NCBI RefSeq assembly: GCF_024137025.1
Contig: NZ_JAMYJR010000014.1
Span: 1-64,000 of the forward strand
From: Paractinoplanes aksuensis
GTDB lineage: Bacteria > Actinomycetota > Actinomycetes > Mycobacteriales > Micromonosporaceae
Direction: 5' to 3'
Length of the DNA: 64,000 nt
Shown: positions 9,201-17,146 of the stretch, piece after piece
Layout: each line of letters starts with the position of its first letter
Position numbering within the stretch: the stretch's first letter is position 1
Position numbers and translations under genes: made by a program
The notes under the pieces: model-generated
Database searches by the model: none
What the model saw: the letters and a program-made list of their open reading frames with translations, nothing else
What the model was told of the DNA's origin: nothing

Positions 9201-9807
9201 CGTTCTCGGCGAACACGGCCGCCACCTCGGCCGTCAGCGCCACCTGGTCGGGCGAGTCGGCCAGACGCGAGCCGAGCGCGCTCAGCGTGCGCGCCCGCCG
9301 CTCGCCCAGCACCCGGCCGGTGGTGTCGCTGACGATGCAGAAAATGCCGTCGACCTGGTCCGACTCGGTGCGGATGGGGTCGTACGAGATGTCGAAGTAG
9401 GTCTCTTCGAGGAAGCCGTGCCGTTCGAGCATGAACGGGTGGTCGCCGGCCCAGAACGCCTCGCCGTCGGCCCGTACGCCGTCGAACAGCAACTCGAGCA
9501 CCGACCACGCCTCGGCCCACATCTCGCGGCCGGGCCGGCCCAGGAACGAGGGGTGCTTGTCGCCCATGGCCGGGATGTAGGCGTCGTTGTAGAGCGAGCA
9601 ATACTCCGGGCCCCAGAAGATGACGATCTGGGCCCGGGATGCGAGCATCGTGGCCACCGCGCTCTGCAACTCGGGCGGCCACCCGGCGGGCGGGCCGAGC
9701 GGGCTCGCCGACCAGTCGAGCTCGAGCATGCGGCGGCCCATCTCGCCGCCTCGCTCGAAGGCCGCGCGGAGCCGCCCCGGGAGGACGTCGTCCGAGCTCG
9801 CGGCCAT
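6217..9807 (-). CDS. Hybrid sensor kinase / receiver / SpoIIE phosphatase / anti-sigma ATPase
   Basis: 1196 residues from ATG 9807 (GGGAGG upstream). Domains in order: PAS-like sensor (about 20-165), GAF-like (about 170-300), HisKA with H333 (VSHEFRTPL), HATPase with N450 and DTGVGIP (477), receiver with D605/D606, phospho-acceptor D648 and K700, a second GAF-like region (about 720-830), SpoIIE/PP2C phosphatase (VGGDWYD 874-880, GDVVGKG 894-900, FTDGLVED 1013, RRDDIALL 1059), and an RsbW-like HATPase (SEAAANAIEH 1116-1125, DTGHWKP). No membrane segments, so it is cytoplasmic. It should both dephosphorylate and phosphorylate a STAS antagonist; the convergent STAS gene is the obvious candidate. 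Confidence 0.93.
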   Translation of the reverse strand: MAASSDDVLPGRLRAAFERGGEMGRRMLELDWSASPLGPPAGWPPELQSAVATMLASRAQIVIFWGPEYCSLYNDAYIPAMGDKHPSFLGRPGREMWAEAWSVLELLFDGVRADGEAFWAGDHPFMLERHGFLEETYFDISYDPIRTESDQVDGIFCIVSDTTGRVLGERRARTLSALGSRLADSPDQVALTAEVAAVFAENAADVPYAELVLVDEDELDEVTPPPAVVRQVVETGQQASATLREITAAPPSAADQALVLPVTVGTQRVGALIVGVSRYLALSGGYRDFLELATAQISRAVGNLRAYEQERARAVGLAALDRAKTNFFSNVSHEFRTPLTLILGPLEDLLDDPELPDDQRERLLPMQRNGLRLLKLVNTVLDFSRLESGRLRAAYRPTDLADYTARLASTFRSAVERAGLVLAVDAPPLPAPVHVDREMWEKIVLNLLSNAVKYTEHGRIEVAVRVADRGAELTVRDTGVGIPADQLPLLFDRFHRVTGVWSRSHEGTGIGLALVRELAELHGGTAGVESEPGQGSVFTVTVPFGTAHLPADRLSGGGERVVAEFDARPYVEEAGHWWAGDEPAPLPVAPSAATGRRRGRILLADDNADLRDHLARLLRPLWDVTTAVDGRAALELAARNEYDLVLTDVMMPRLDGFGLITALRSDARTREVPIVVLSARAGEEASSEGLAAGADDYLVKPFSARDLTARVRANLDLGQARREIVNRLRGLVDTAVAVSTVRTTAEVLDVAAQHVRDMTTAGRVVVTVPGARAEVDAGADPVARPDVVLPLPDTSGATVGELRVWASPLGTPEPAVLTQLARIIGLRLENARLYEAEHRIASTLQHSLLPQTLPRVPGAVVASRYLPGSSEAEVGGDWYDVIATPGDQVFLVIGDVVGKGVQAAAGMGQLRNALRAYILEGFDCGEALTRLNRLVDNLGRRQFATVVCVRFDPRQRRLHYSSAGHPPPVLVPPGEAGSFLYSTALGPPIGALSDVEYPTLVTDVPGNSRLLLFTDGLVEDRTTGIDAGLAELVSDAAKPAEHVEDLLDTLLAKAARRPRRDDIALLALEATEPREFVLRLPAEPTRLSVLRRRLDDFLTGNDVPEADIFDLTVAVSEAAANAIEHPVDPAEASITVEAAVTDEAVTVTVRDTGHWKPSESGGFRGRGLALIGALTELSVVRSEAGTAVTLRRRFSR

Positions 9808-9884
9808 GGCCCTCCCACCCCGTCCGACCAACCGGTTCGGTTGAGCACCGTAACACCACGAACGGCTCCGGGCGCGCTGAGTGG

Positions 9885-10634
9885 TTACGCGGCGAAGGCC
9901 TCCGGCCTCAGTCCGGAGCGCTTGGCCGCGGCCTCGACCAGACCGGCGAACACCCGCAGGTCGTTCGTGCGCTCCGGGTGCCACTGGACGCCCAACGCGT
10001 ACGTGTGATCCGGGTCTTCCAACGCCTCGATCACCCGGTCGTCGGGGCACCAGCCGGTCGCCGTGAACGAGCCCGGGTCGTCGACCCCCTGGTGGTGGAA
10101 GGAGTTCACGATCGTGTGCCCGCCGAGCAGCCCGTGCACGAGGGAGCCGGGCTCGGTGATCAGGTCGTGCCGCCCGTACGCCGAGGCGTCCGCGGCCAGC
10201 GGGTCGGTGCCGGACGAGGCGCGGTGGCGGTCGTGGCCGATCAGGTCGGGCAGGTGCTGGTGCAGCGAGCCGCCGCCGACGACGGCCATCACCTGCATGC
10301 CCCGGCACACGCCGAGCAGCGGCAGGTCGGCCTCGAGCGCGGCCCGCATGAGCAGGATCTCGGACTCGTCCCGCTCCTTGTCGATCTCGGTCTCGGGGTG
10401 CCGCTCGGCTCCCCAGTACGCCGGGTCGATGTCGTTGCCGCCGCAGAAGACGATGCCGTCGAGCGATTCCAGGACGTCGGCGCCCGGGTCGTCCGGGGTG
10501 ATCAGCACCGCGCGGCCACCTACGGCGTGCACGGCGCGCACATACGTCATGGGGAGCATGCCGGCCATGAGGTCGTTGCTGCCGTACTGGACCTGCTGGG
10601 CGTACGAGGTCATGCCGATCAGGGGCCTGCGCAT
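9885..10634 (-). CDS. Gamma-glutamyl-GABA hydrolase-like class I amidotransferase (second copy)
   Basis: 249 residues starting MRRPLIGMTSYAQQ, with AGGAGG upstream. Peptidase C26 features: nucleophile elbow LLGVCRGMQVMAV (Cys), and GVQWHPE with the catalytic His-Glu. It resembles PuuD, which hydrolyses gamma-glutamyl-GABA to GABA and glutamate in the gamma-glutamylated putrescine pathway. It follows a paralogue by 14 bp, in the same operon as a glutamine-synthetase-like ligase and an aldehyde dehydrogenase. The two copies are clearly diverged, so they may act on different gamma-glutamyl amides. Confidence 0.87.
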   Translation of the reverse strand: MRRPLIGMTSYAQQVQYGSNDLMAGMLPMTYVRAVHAVGGRAVLITPDDPGADVLESLDGIVFCGGNDIDPAYWGAERHPETEIDKERDESEILLMRAALEADLPLLGVCRGMQVMAVVGGGSLHQHLPDLIGHDRHRASSGTDPLAADASAYGRHDLITEPGSLVHGLLGGHTIVNSFHHQGVDDPGSFTATGWCPDDRVIEALEDPDHTYALGVQWHPERTNDLRVFAGLVEAAAKRSGLRPEAFAA

Positions 10635-10648
10635 CTGGTGCTTTCCTC

Positions 10649-11344
10649 CTATGAGCTGCGGTGCTGACGTGCGGCGGCAACGAGCGCGCCGAAGAGCCGT
10701 TCGTCGCGAACGACCTCGGGGTGCCATTGCACGCCCAGTACGAACCGCCGGTCGGGATCCTCGACTGCTTCGGCGAGGCCGTCCTCGGCGCGTCCGGTCA
10801 CTGTGAGCTTCCCGGCATCGGCCACACCCTGGTGGTGAAAACACCGGATCGCGAGGTCGTCGCCCATCAGTCCGGCGATGCGGCTGCCGGGCTCGAACGA
10901 CGCGTCGTGCTCGCCGTAGACGCCGGGCGCCGGGCGGTGCTTCTCGTGACCGAGGACGTCGGGCAGGTGCTGGTGCAGGGTGCCACCGGCGGCCACGGTC
11001 AACAGTTGCATCCCGCGGCAGATGCCGAGAACAGGTACTTCCATGTCCAACGCCCGGCGGGCCAGGAGCATTTCCGCCCGGTCCCGATCGGGGCGGGTGA
11101 CGGTGAGCGGTTCGGGCTCGGCCCCGTAGAACCGGGGGTCCAGATCGGGGCCGCCGGCCAGCACCAGACCGTCGAGCATTCCCAGCACATCCGTGTCCTC
11201 GTGCTCGGGCAGGAGCACGGGACGGCCGCCGGCCTGGCTGACCGCGGCCACGTAGTCGTGCGGGATCAGCGTGGTGGGGAGGTCGCGCCACACACCCCAG
11301 GTGGCCGATTCCACATAGGTTGTGATGCCGATGATCGGACGCAT
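10649..11344 (-). CDS. Gamma-glutamyl-GABA hydrolase-like class I amidotransferase (first copy)
   Basis: 231 residues starting MRPIIGITTYVESATWG. It has the GICRGMQLLTV nucleophile elbow and GVQWHPEVV catalytic dyad of the PuuD/C26 family. No Shine-Dalgarno; TACGGT ends 6 nt before the ATG and TTGATC lies 16 bp further up, so it is probably transcribed leaderless from its own promoter as well as by read-through from the upstream genes. Its pathway is inferred from the neighbouring ALDH, ligase and permease. Confidence 0.87.
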   Translation of the reverse strand: MRPIIGITTYVESATWGVWRDLPTTLIPHDYVAAVSQAGGRPVLLPEHEDTDVLGMLDGLVLAGGPDLDPRFYGAEPEPLTVTRPDRDRAEMLLARRALDMEVPVLGICRGMQLLTVAAGGTLHQHLPDVLGHEKHRPAPGVYGEHDASFEPGSRIAGLMGDDLAIRCFHHQGVADAGKLTVTGRAEDGLAEAVEDPDRRFVLGVQWHPEVVRDERLFGALVAAARQHRSS

Positions 11345-11350
11345 CTCGTC

Positions 11351-11378
11351 ACCGTATCCAGATCAGGATTCGGATCAA
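11351..11378 (-). promoter_or_regulatory. Leaderless promoter of the first PuuD-like gene
   Basis: On the minus strand TTGATC (11373-11378), a 16-bp spacer, then TACGGT (11351-11356) ending 6 nt before the ATG at 11344. The start of transcription would fall at or next to the start codon. Confidence 0.6.
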
Positions 11379-11557
11379 CCGCTGAACGGCCGATAAAAGG
11401 GGGCGCGCGGCGTCGCCCTCTTTCGAGAGCGGCGCCGCGCCCGGGTCCCTCTGTCCCACCCGCACCGGGATCGACCGGCGCGAGCGGGGATTCGACCCCT
11501 GCACCCGGACATTCGGGTGTTAAGGGGTCGTGCCCGTGAAAACGGAGTCTTAAACAA

Positions 11558-12322
11558 TCACAGCGGAGTTACATAGGCGCCGGTGATTCCGCCGTCGACC
11601 ACGAACTGCGACGCGGTCATGAAGGAGGCGTCGTCGCTGGCCAGGAACGCGACCGCCGCGGCGATCTCGTCGGGCTCGGCGAACCGGCCCATCGGCACGT
11701 GCACCAGCCGGCGCGCGGCCCGCTCCGGATCCTTGGCGAACAGCTCCATCAGCAGCGGGGTGGCCACCGGGCCGGGGCAGAGCGCGTTGATCCGGATGCC
11801 CTCGCGGGCGAACTGCACGCCCAGCTCGCGGGTCATCGCCAGCACCCCGCCCTTGCTCGCGGTGTAGGCGATCTGCGAGGTCGCGGCGCCGAGCAGGGCC
11901 ACGAACGACGCGGTGTTGATGATCGAGCCCTTGCCCTGCCGCTGCATGTGCGGGATCGCGTACTTGCAGCAGAAGAAGACCGAGGTCGTGTTGACCTTGA
12001 GCACCCGTTCCCAGGCGTCGAGACCGGTGACCAGGATCGAGTCGTCGTCGGGCGGGGAGATGCCGGCGTTGTTGAACGCGATATCGACCCGGCCGTGGCG
12101 CTCGGCGACACCGTCGAAGAGCGCCTTGACCTGCTCCTCGTCGGACACGTCGCAGGCGACGAACTCGCCCTTGGTCTCGTCGGCGACGGCCTGACCGGCC
12201 TCCTCCGAGATGTCGACCGCGATGACCTTGGCCCCCTCGGCCGCGAACCGCCGGGCCGTGGCCAGCCCGATACCGCTGCCGGCGCCCGTGATGACGGCGA
12301 CGCGATCTTGCAAACGCTCCAC
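11558..12322 (-). CDS. Short-chain dehydrogenase/reductase (SDR)
   Basis: 254 residues, GTG start at 12322 directly after the TAA of the aldehyde dehydrogenase gene. Classical SDR features: cofactor loop TGAGSGIG near residue 12, NNAG near 88, and catalytic YTASK. The end DGGITGAY is typical of the 3-oxoacyl-ACP reductase-like subgroup. It is an NAD(P)-dependent alcohol/ketone oxidoreductase of unknown substrate; position in the polyamine cluster suggests oxidation or reduction of an aldehyde or alcohol intermediate such as an aminobutyraldehyde derivative. That assignment is inference. Confidence 0.9.
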   Translation of the reverse strand: MERLQDRVAVITGAGSGIGLATARRFAAEGAKVIAVDISEEAGQAVADETKGEFVACDVSDEEQVKALFDGVAERHGRVDIAFNNAGISPPDDDSILVTGLDAWERVLKVNTTSVFFCCKYAIPHMQRQGKGSIINTASFVALLGAATSQIAYTASKGGVLAMTRELGVQFAREGIRINALCPGPVATPLLMELFAKDPERAARRLVHVPMGRFAEPDEIAAAVAFLASDDASFMTASQFVVDGGITGAYVTPL

Positions 12323-13684
12323 TTAATCTCCCATTGCCAGGAATACGTTCTTGACGTCGGTGAAGGACAGTAGGGCGTCGGGGCCCAGCTCACGACCGAG
12401 TCCGGATTGCTTCATGCCGCCGAACGGGGTCCAGTAGCGCACCGACGAATGACTGTTGACGCTCAGCGCTCCGGTTTCCACGGCGCGCGAGACGCGCAGG
12501 GCCCGGCCCAGGTCGCGGGTCCAGAGCGAGCCCGAGAGTCCGTACTCGGTGTCGTTGGCCAGCCGGATCGCGTCCGCCTCGTCCTTGAACGGCAGCACCG
12601 AGAGCACCGGCCCGAAGACCTCCTCACGCCAGTGCCGGTCGGCCGTCGAGTGGGCCAGCAGCACCGTCGGCGGGAACCACCAGCCGTCGCTTTCCGGAGC
12701 GGTGCCCCGAAAGGCGATATCGGAGCCTTCCACGTACGACATGACGGTGTCTCTATGACCGGCCGAGATCAACGGGCCCATCTCGGCGGTCGCGTTCGCC
12801 GGCTCCTCGACGCGGAACGACTTGACGGCCGGTTCGAGCAGCGCCAGGAACTTGTCGTACACCGACTCCTGCACCAGCAGGCGGGAGCGGGCGCAGCAGT
12901 CCTGGCCCGCGTTGTCGAAGACGCTGCCCGGGGCGGACGCGGCCGCCTTCTCCAGATCGGCGTCGGCGAAGACGATGTTGCTGCTCTTGCCGCCCAGCTC
13001 CAGGGTCACCCGTTTCACCTGGTCGGCCGCGCCCGCCATGATCCCCTTGCCGACCTCGGTCGAGCCGGTGAAGCAGATCTTGCGTACGGCCGGGTGGGTG
13101 ACGAACCGCCGGCCGACCACTGAACCCTTGCCGGGGACGATCGTGAAGACGCCCTCGGGCAGGCCCGCTTCGAGGGCGAGCTCGCCGAGCCGGATCGCGG
13201 TCAGTGGGGTGAGCTCGGCCGGCTTGAGCACGACGGTGTTGCCGGCCGCCAGCGCGGGGGCGAAACCCCAGCCGGCGATCGGCATCGGGAAGTTCCACGG
13301 CACGATGATGCCGACCACGCCCAGCGGCTCGTGGAACGTCACGTCCAGGCCACCGGCCACGGGGATCTGGCGGCCGCTGAGCCGCTCGGGCGCCCCCGCG
13401 TAGTAGTCGAGGACGTCGCGCACGTTGCCCGCTTCCCAGCGGGCGTTGCCGATGGTGTGGCCGGCGTTGCGTACTTCGAGGTCGGCCAGCTCTTCCAGAT
13501 GCTGGTCGACCACGGCCGCGAACCGGCGCAGCAGCCGGGCGCGGTCACCGGGCGCCACAGCTCGCCAGGCGGTGAACGCCTTCGCGGCGCGCTCGATGGC
13601 GGCGTCGGTCTGGGCGAGATCCAGCGACGGCACGGTCGTGAAGACCGCACCCGTCGCCGGGTTGATCACGTCAGTTGTGCTCAC
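12323..13684 (-). CDS. NAD(P)-dependent aldehyde dehydrogenase (PuuC-like)
   Basis: 453 residues, GTG start at 13684 with AAGGA about 8 nt upstream. ALDH signatures: PWNFPM in the cofactor fold, FTGSTEVGKGI, glutamate motif LELGGKSSNIVF, and the catalytic cysteine in GQDCCARSR. Somewhat shorter than the usual 480-500 residues but with all core motifs. In the cluster it would oxidise gamma-glutamyl-aminobutyraldehyde to gamma-glutamyl-GABA, the substrate of the PuuD-like enzymes downstream. Substrate is inferred from context. Confidence 0.92.
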   Translation of the reverse strand: MSTTDVINPATGAVFTTVPSLDLAQTDAAIERAAKAFTAWRAVAPGDRARLLRRFAAVVDQHLEELADLEVRNAGHTIGNARWEAGNVRDVLDYYAGAPERLSGRQIPVAGGLDVTFHEPLGVVGIIVPWNFPMPIAGWGFAPALAAGNTVVLKPAELTPLTAIRLGELALEAGLPEGVFTIVPGKGSVVGRRFVTHPAVRKICFTGSTEVGKGIMAGAADQVKRVTLELGGKSSNIVFADADLEKAAASAPGSVFDNAGQDCCARSRLLVQESVYDKFLALLEPAVKSFRVEEPANATAEMGPLISAGHRDTVMSYVEGSDIAFRGTAPESDGWWFPPTVLLAHSTADRHWREEVFGPVLSVLPFKDEADAIRLANDTEYGLSGSLWTRDLGRALRVSRAVETGALSVNSHSSVRYWTPFGGMKQSGLGRELGPDALLSFTDVKNVFLAMGD

Positions 13685-13802
13685 GAGCTGGATCCTTACA
13701 CACGTGAAATCGGCCTGTGGACAACCCGATCGGTCCGCCCGATCTCGGATAGGGTCGGGCCCGCCCCCAGGTCGGGCGGGGTGGGCATGTTGGGCGACGA
13801 AA

Positions 13803-15149
13803 TCACATACGTTCGAAGCCGCGGCGCAGCTCCCAGTCGGTGACGGCGGCGTCGAAGTCCGTCAGTTCCACCTGGGCCATGTTGGCGTAGTGGCCGACCA
13901 CGTCGGGCCCGAACGCCGATTGCGCCACCTCGCTGCCCAGCCACAGCTGGTGGGCCTCGCGCAGAGTGGTCGGCACGCGCTCCGCGGTCGCGTCCTCGTA
14001 CGCGTTGCCCGGGGTCTCCGGCTCCAGTTCGAGTTCGTTCTCGAGCCCGTGCAGCGCCCCCGCCACCAGCGCCGCGATGGCCAGGTACGGGTTCACGTCG
14101 CCGCCCGGCACCCGGTTCTCGACCCGCATGCCCTGCCCGTGGCCGGCGATCCGGAGCGCGCAGGTGCGGTTGTCGACACCCCAGCGCAGCGCGGTCGGCG
14201 CGAACGAGCCCGGCTGGTACCGCTTGTACGAGTTGATGTTGGGTGCGAACAGCAGGCTGAACTCACGCATCGTGGCCAGCAGCCCGGCCAGCACCCGCTG
14301 CCCGGTCACGCTGAGGTGGGCCGGGCCGTCGCCGAGCATGGCCGACTTGCCGTCCTGTCCGCGCAGCGAGAAGTGGATGTGGCACGAGTTGCCCTCGCGC
14401 CCGTTCGGCTTGGCCATGAAGGTCAGCGCCATGCCCTCCTGGGCGGCGATCTCCTTGGCCCCGTTCTTGTAGATCACGTGGTTGTCGGCCGCGGTCAGCG
14501 CGTCGGCGTAGCGGAACGCGATCTCGTGCTGGCCGAAGTTGCACTCGCCCTTGGCGCTCTCGGGCAGCAGCCCGGCGCCGTACATGTCGTTGCGGATGCG
14601 ACGCAGCAGCGGCTCGACCCGGGCCGTCCCGAGCATCGAATAATCCACGTTGTACTGATTCGCGGGCAGCAGATCGCGGTAGCCCTTGTCGAACGCCTGC
14701 TCGTACGTGTCCTTGTAGAGCACAAATTCAAGTTCGGTTCCCGCGTACGCCGTGAGCCCGTGCGCGGCCAGCCGGTCGAGCTGCTTCTGCAGGATCTGCC
14801 GGGGCGACGCGTAGACCGGCACACCGCTGGTGGTCTCGAGGTCGGCCAGCACGAGCGCCGTCCCCTCCTGCCAGGGCACGCGGCGCAGCGTGGTGAAGTC
14901 GGGCTTCATCACGAAGTCGCCGTAGCCGCTGGCCCACGAGGACATCTCGTAGCCGTCCACGGTGTTCATGTCGACGTCCACCGCGAGCAGGTAGTTGCAG
15001 CCCTCGCTGCCCCCGCTGACCACCTCGTCCATGAAGTAGCGGCCGTGCAGCCGTTTGCCCTGCAACCGCCCCTGCATGTCGGTGAGCGCCAGCAGCACGG
15101 TGTCGATGCTGCCGTTGTCGACGGAGACGTCCAGTTCCTCGAGATCCAT
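13803..15149 (-). CDS. Glutamine-synthetase-like gamma-glutamylpolyamine ligase (GlnA3/PuuA-like)
   Basis: 448 residues, ATG at 15149 with GAGGGG upstream. GS fold motifs: ELEFVLY, the KPNGREGNSCHIHFS region that replaces the KP-nGSG-H motif, and NSYKRYQPGSFAP. The Gln-synthetase ammonia-site and adenylylation signatures differ from housekeeping GlnA. Together with the permease, ALDH and two hydrolases this fits an ATP-dependent gamma-glutamyl-polyamine (or ethanolamine/monoamine) ligase, first step of polyamine use in Streptomyces GlnA3 and E. coli PuuA. The exact amine cannot be told. Confidence 0.88.
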   Translation of the reverse strand: MDLEELDVSVDNGSIDTVLLALTDMQGRLQGKRLHGRYFMDEVVSGGSEGCNYLLAVDVDMNTVDGYEMSSWASGYGDFVMKPDFTTLRRVPWQEGTALVLADLETTSGVPVYASPRQILQKQLDRLAAHGLTAYAGTELEFVLYKDTYEQAFDKGYRDLLPANQYNVDYSMLGTARVEPLLRRIRNDMYGAGLLPESAKGECNFGQHEIAFRYADALTAADNHVIYKNGAKEIAAQEGMALTFMAKPNGREGNSCHIHFSLRGQDGKSAMLGDGPAHLSVTGQRVLAGLLATMREFSLLFAPNINSYKRYQPGSFAPTALRWGVDNRTCALRIAGHGQGMRVENRVPGGDVNPYLAIAALVAGALHGLENELELEPETPGNAYEDATAERVPTTLREAHQLWLGSEVAQSAFGPDVVGHYANMAQVELTDFDAAVTDWELRRGFERM

Positions 15150-15168
15150 CAGGTTGTCCCCTCTGTGA

Positions 15169-15195
15169 GGGCCGGGCTCTGTGGGAGCCCGGCCC
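15169..15195 (-). terminator. Intercistronic hairpin between permease and ligase genes
   Basis: GGGCCGGGCTC (15169-15179) and GAGCCCGGCCC (15185-15195) form a perfect 11-bp stem with a 5-nt loop in the 52-bp gap between the permease stop and the ligase start. No U-tract. It could partly terminate or protect mRNA so that permease and enzymes are made in different amounts. Confidence 0.6.
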
Positions 15196-15201
15196 CATCG
15201 A

Positions 15202-16728
15202 TCAGTTCTCGGTCGGCATCGTCTGTTCGCCGTGGTGGGCCTTCTCGATCAGATTCTGCTTCGGGCCGGTGAACCACTTGCGGGCGCTCACGAACCACCA
15301 GATCGTGGCGAAGGCCAGCACGACCAGCACCGCGAAGATCGTGTAGTTGAAGTTAGCCGCCGTGATCGGGCTGGCCGTGGGCAGGACGAAGAGCACACAG
15401 ATGATTCCTACCCACACGATCGCGATCCAGCCGACCGGCGCGCTCCACTTGCCCAGGTGCCACGGGCCCCGTTCGAAGCCCGGGTTCATCCGCCGCAGGA
15501 AAACTGGCATGACGTACGCGATGTAGAGCCCGATGACCGCGACCGAGGTCGCCGCCAGGTAGGCCGTCGTGTTCCACAGCGACGGCAGCACCAGCAGGGT
15601 GGAGAGGGTGACGCAGAGCCAGATGGAGTTGGTCGGCGTACCCGTGCGGGGGTTGACCTTCTTCCACAGCCGCGAGCCCGGCAGCGCGCCGTCGCGGGCG
15701 AAGGCGTACGACATCCGCGAGTTCGCGGTCACCGAGGCCATGCCGCAGAACCACTGCGCGACCATGCAGATGAACAGCAGGAACGTGCCCGTGTTGTGAC
15801 CGGCGGCGTCGATGAAGATCTGCGCCGGGGGCAGGCCGAGATCGGTCGTCCGCTGCGCCTCGTAGTCCTGGATCGACCAGGTGATCGCGAACAGCAGCAC
15901 GAACCCGGCGATCACCGAGACGACCACGGACATCACGATGCCCCGCGGTGCGGCCCGCGCGGCATCGTGCGTCTCCTCGGCCACGTGGGCCGAGGCGTCG
16001 TAGCCGGTGTACGTGTACTGGGCCATCAGCAGACCGATCAACACCGCGTACACCCCGGCCCCGGCGAACGTGAAGCCCGTGGCGTTGTGAACCTCGGTGA
16101 ACACCTCGGAGATCGGCTTGTGGGTGTCCGGCACGATGGCCAGCACGCCCACGATCACGGCCACGCCGACCAGGTGCCACCAGGCGCTGACGTCCGACAG
16201 CACCCGCACGAGGTTGACGCCGAACGTGTTGAGCAGGCCGTGCACGATGATGATGACCAGGAAGATCAGGAACGTGCGGCCGGTGGTGACCTCCATGTCG
16301 AAGGTCAGGCTGAGGAAGGCCGACGTGGTGATGGCCGCGCCGAAGTCGATGGCGGCGGTGACCGCGACCTCGCCGAGGAAGTTGAACCAGCCGACGAACC
16401 AGGCCCAGGCGGCCTTGTTGCGTTTGGCCAGTGCCGCCGCCCACCAGTAGAGCGCGCCGGCGGTCGGATAGGCCGAGCAGACCTCGGCCATGGCCAGGGC
16501 CACGAAGGTCACCATGATGCCGACGAACAGCCAGCCCAGGGTGATGGCCATCGGGCCGCCGGCGGTCATGGCGATGCCGTACGAGGTGATCGCGCCGGCC
16601 AGGATGGAGATGATCGAGAAGGAGACCGCGAAGTTCGAGAAGCCGGACAGTCGGCGATGCAGTTCCTGCTGATAGCCGAGTTGGGCAAGGCGTTCTTCGT
16701 CGGTGCTGGGTGCGGGGTTGACGCTCAT
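15202..16728 (-). CDS. APC-family amino acid/polyamine permease
   Basis: 508 residues from ATG 16728 (GGGAG 7-8 nt upstream). About 12 hydrophobic segments, starting after a hydrophilic N-terminus with GYQQELHRRLSGFSNFAVSFSIIS, which is the start of the APC amino-acid/choline/GABA transporter subgroup; YTGYDASAHVAEET is the other family signature. It sits at the head of the minus-strand cluster, so it likely imports the amine used by the ligase, dehydrogenases and hydrolases downstream. Substrate could be putrescine, GABA, ethanolamine or a related amine. Confidence 0.9.
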   Translation of the reverse strand: MSVNPAPSTDEERLAQLGYQQELHRRLSGFSNFAVSFSIISILAGAITSYGIAMTAGGPMAITLGWLFVGIMVTFVALAMAEVCSAYPTAGALYWWAAALAKRNKAAWAWFVGWFNFLGEVAVTAAIDFGAAITTSAFLSLTFDMEVTTGRTFLIFLVIIIVHGLLNTFGVNLVRVLSDVSAWWHLVGVAVIVGVLAIVPDTHKPISEVFTEVHNATGFTFAGAGVYAVLIGLLMAQYTYTGYDASAHVAEETHDAARAAPRGIVMSVVVSVIAGFVLLFAITWSIQDYEAQRTTDLGLPPAQIFIDAAGHNTGTFLLFICMVAQWFCGMASVTANSRMSYAFARDGALPGSRLWKKVNPRTGTPTNSIWLCVTLSTLLVLPSLWNTTAYLAATSVAVIGLYIAYVMPVFLRRMNPGFERGPWHLGKWSAPVGWIAIVWVGIICVLFVLPTASPITAANFNYTIFAVLVVLAFATIWWFVSARKWFTGPKQNLIEKAHHGEQTMPTEN

Positions 16729-17146
16729 CTGCGGCTCCCTTACCGAAGGGTGCTGTGACCGAGGCCACGGCGTGCCGTGATGATCTCGCCGCACTGTTAC
16801 ACACGTCAATGATCAGCGTTAATTGCGTTGCCCGGCCCCCGGCCCAACCCACACACTTGTACGCAGATCACACGTTGCACGCGAGCCCTCGGCCGGCTTC
16901 GCGAGCACCCGGGGCCGCCACTCGCGCCCCGTTCCCGCGGCGGCGCGGGGCGCGGTCACCTCTCTCTCACGCGGCATCGCCGCGCCGTGCGCCCGCCCCG
17001 CGCCCCGCACTCCAGCCCCAGCGCTCACCTGCGACAACACGAATACCTTTTGCGATTTGTCCAAAAAATCTGCAGCGCTGGTACTAGAAATCCGGCGGTC
17101 ATCGGCATAGAGTCTGTGGCGTCGGCCACGCACAGCCGACAAGCAC
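16729..17146. other. Divergent intergenic region, no gene seen
   Basis: The stretch between the permease and the small ORF at 17147 contains a noticeably AT-richer patch (about 17040-17110), as expected for promoters. Frames through it show no conserved motif or credible start, so I annotate none. Permease and cluster expression probably starts here on the minus strand, but I cannot single out a good -35/-10 pair for it. Confidence 0.5.
17085..17113 (+). promoter_or_regulatory. Putative promoter of the small ORF at 17147
   Basis: TAGAAA (17085-17090), 17-bp spacer, TAGAGT (17108-17113). Transcription would start near 17120, about 27 nt before the ATG. Confidence 0.45.

Noticed and set aside
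6346-10008. 1220-codon open frame on the plus strand
   Set aside because: It is antisense to the hybrid kinase, whose protein has every expected motif. The plus frame is low-complexity Gly/Arg/His/Val with no family signature, a usual side effect of high GC3.
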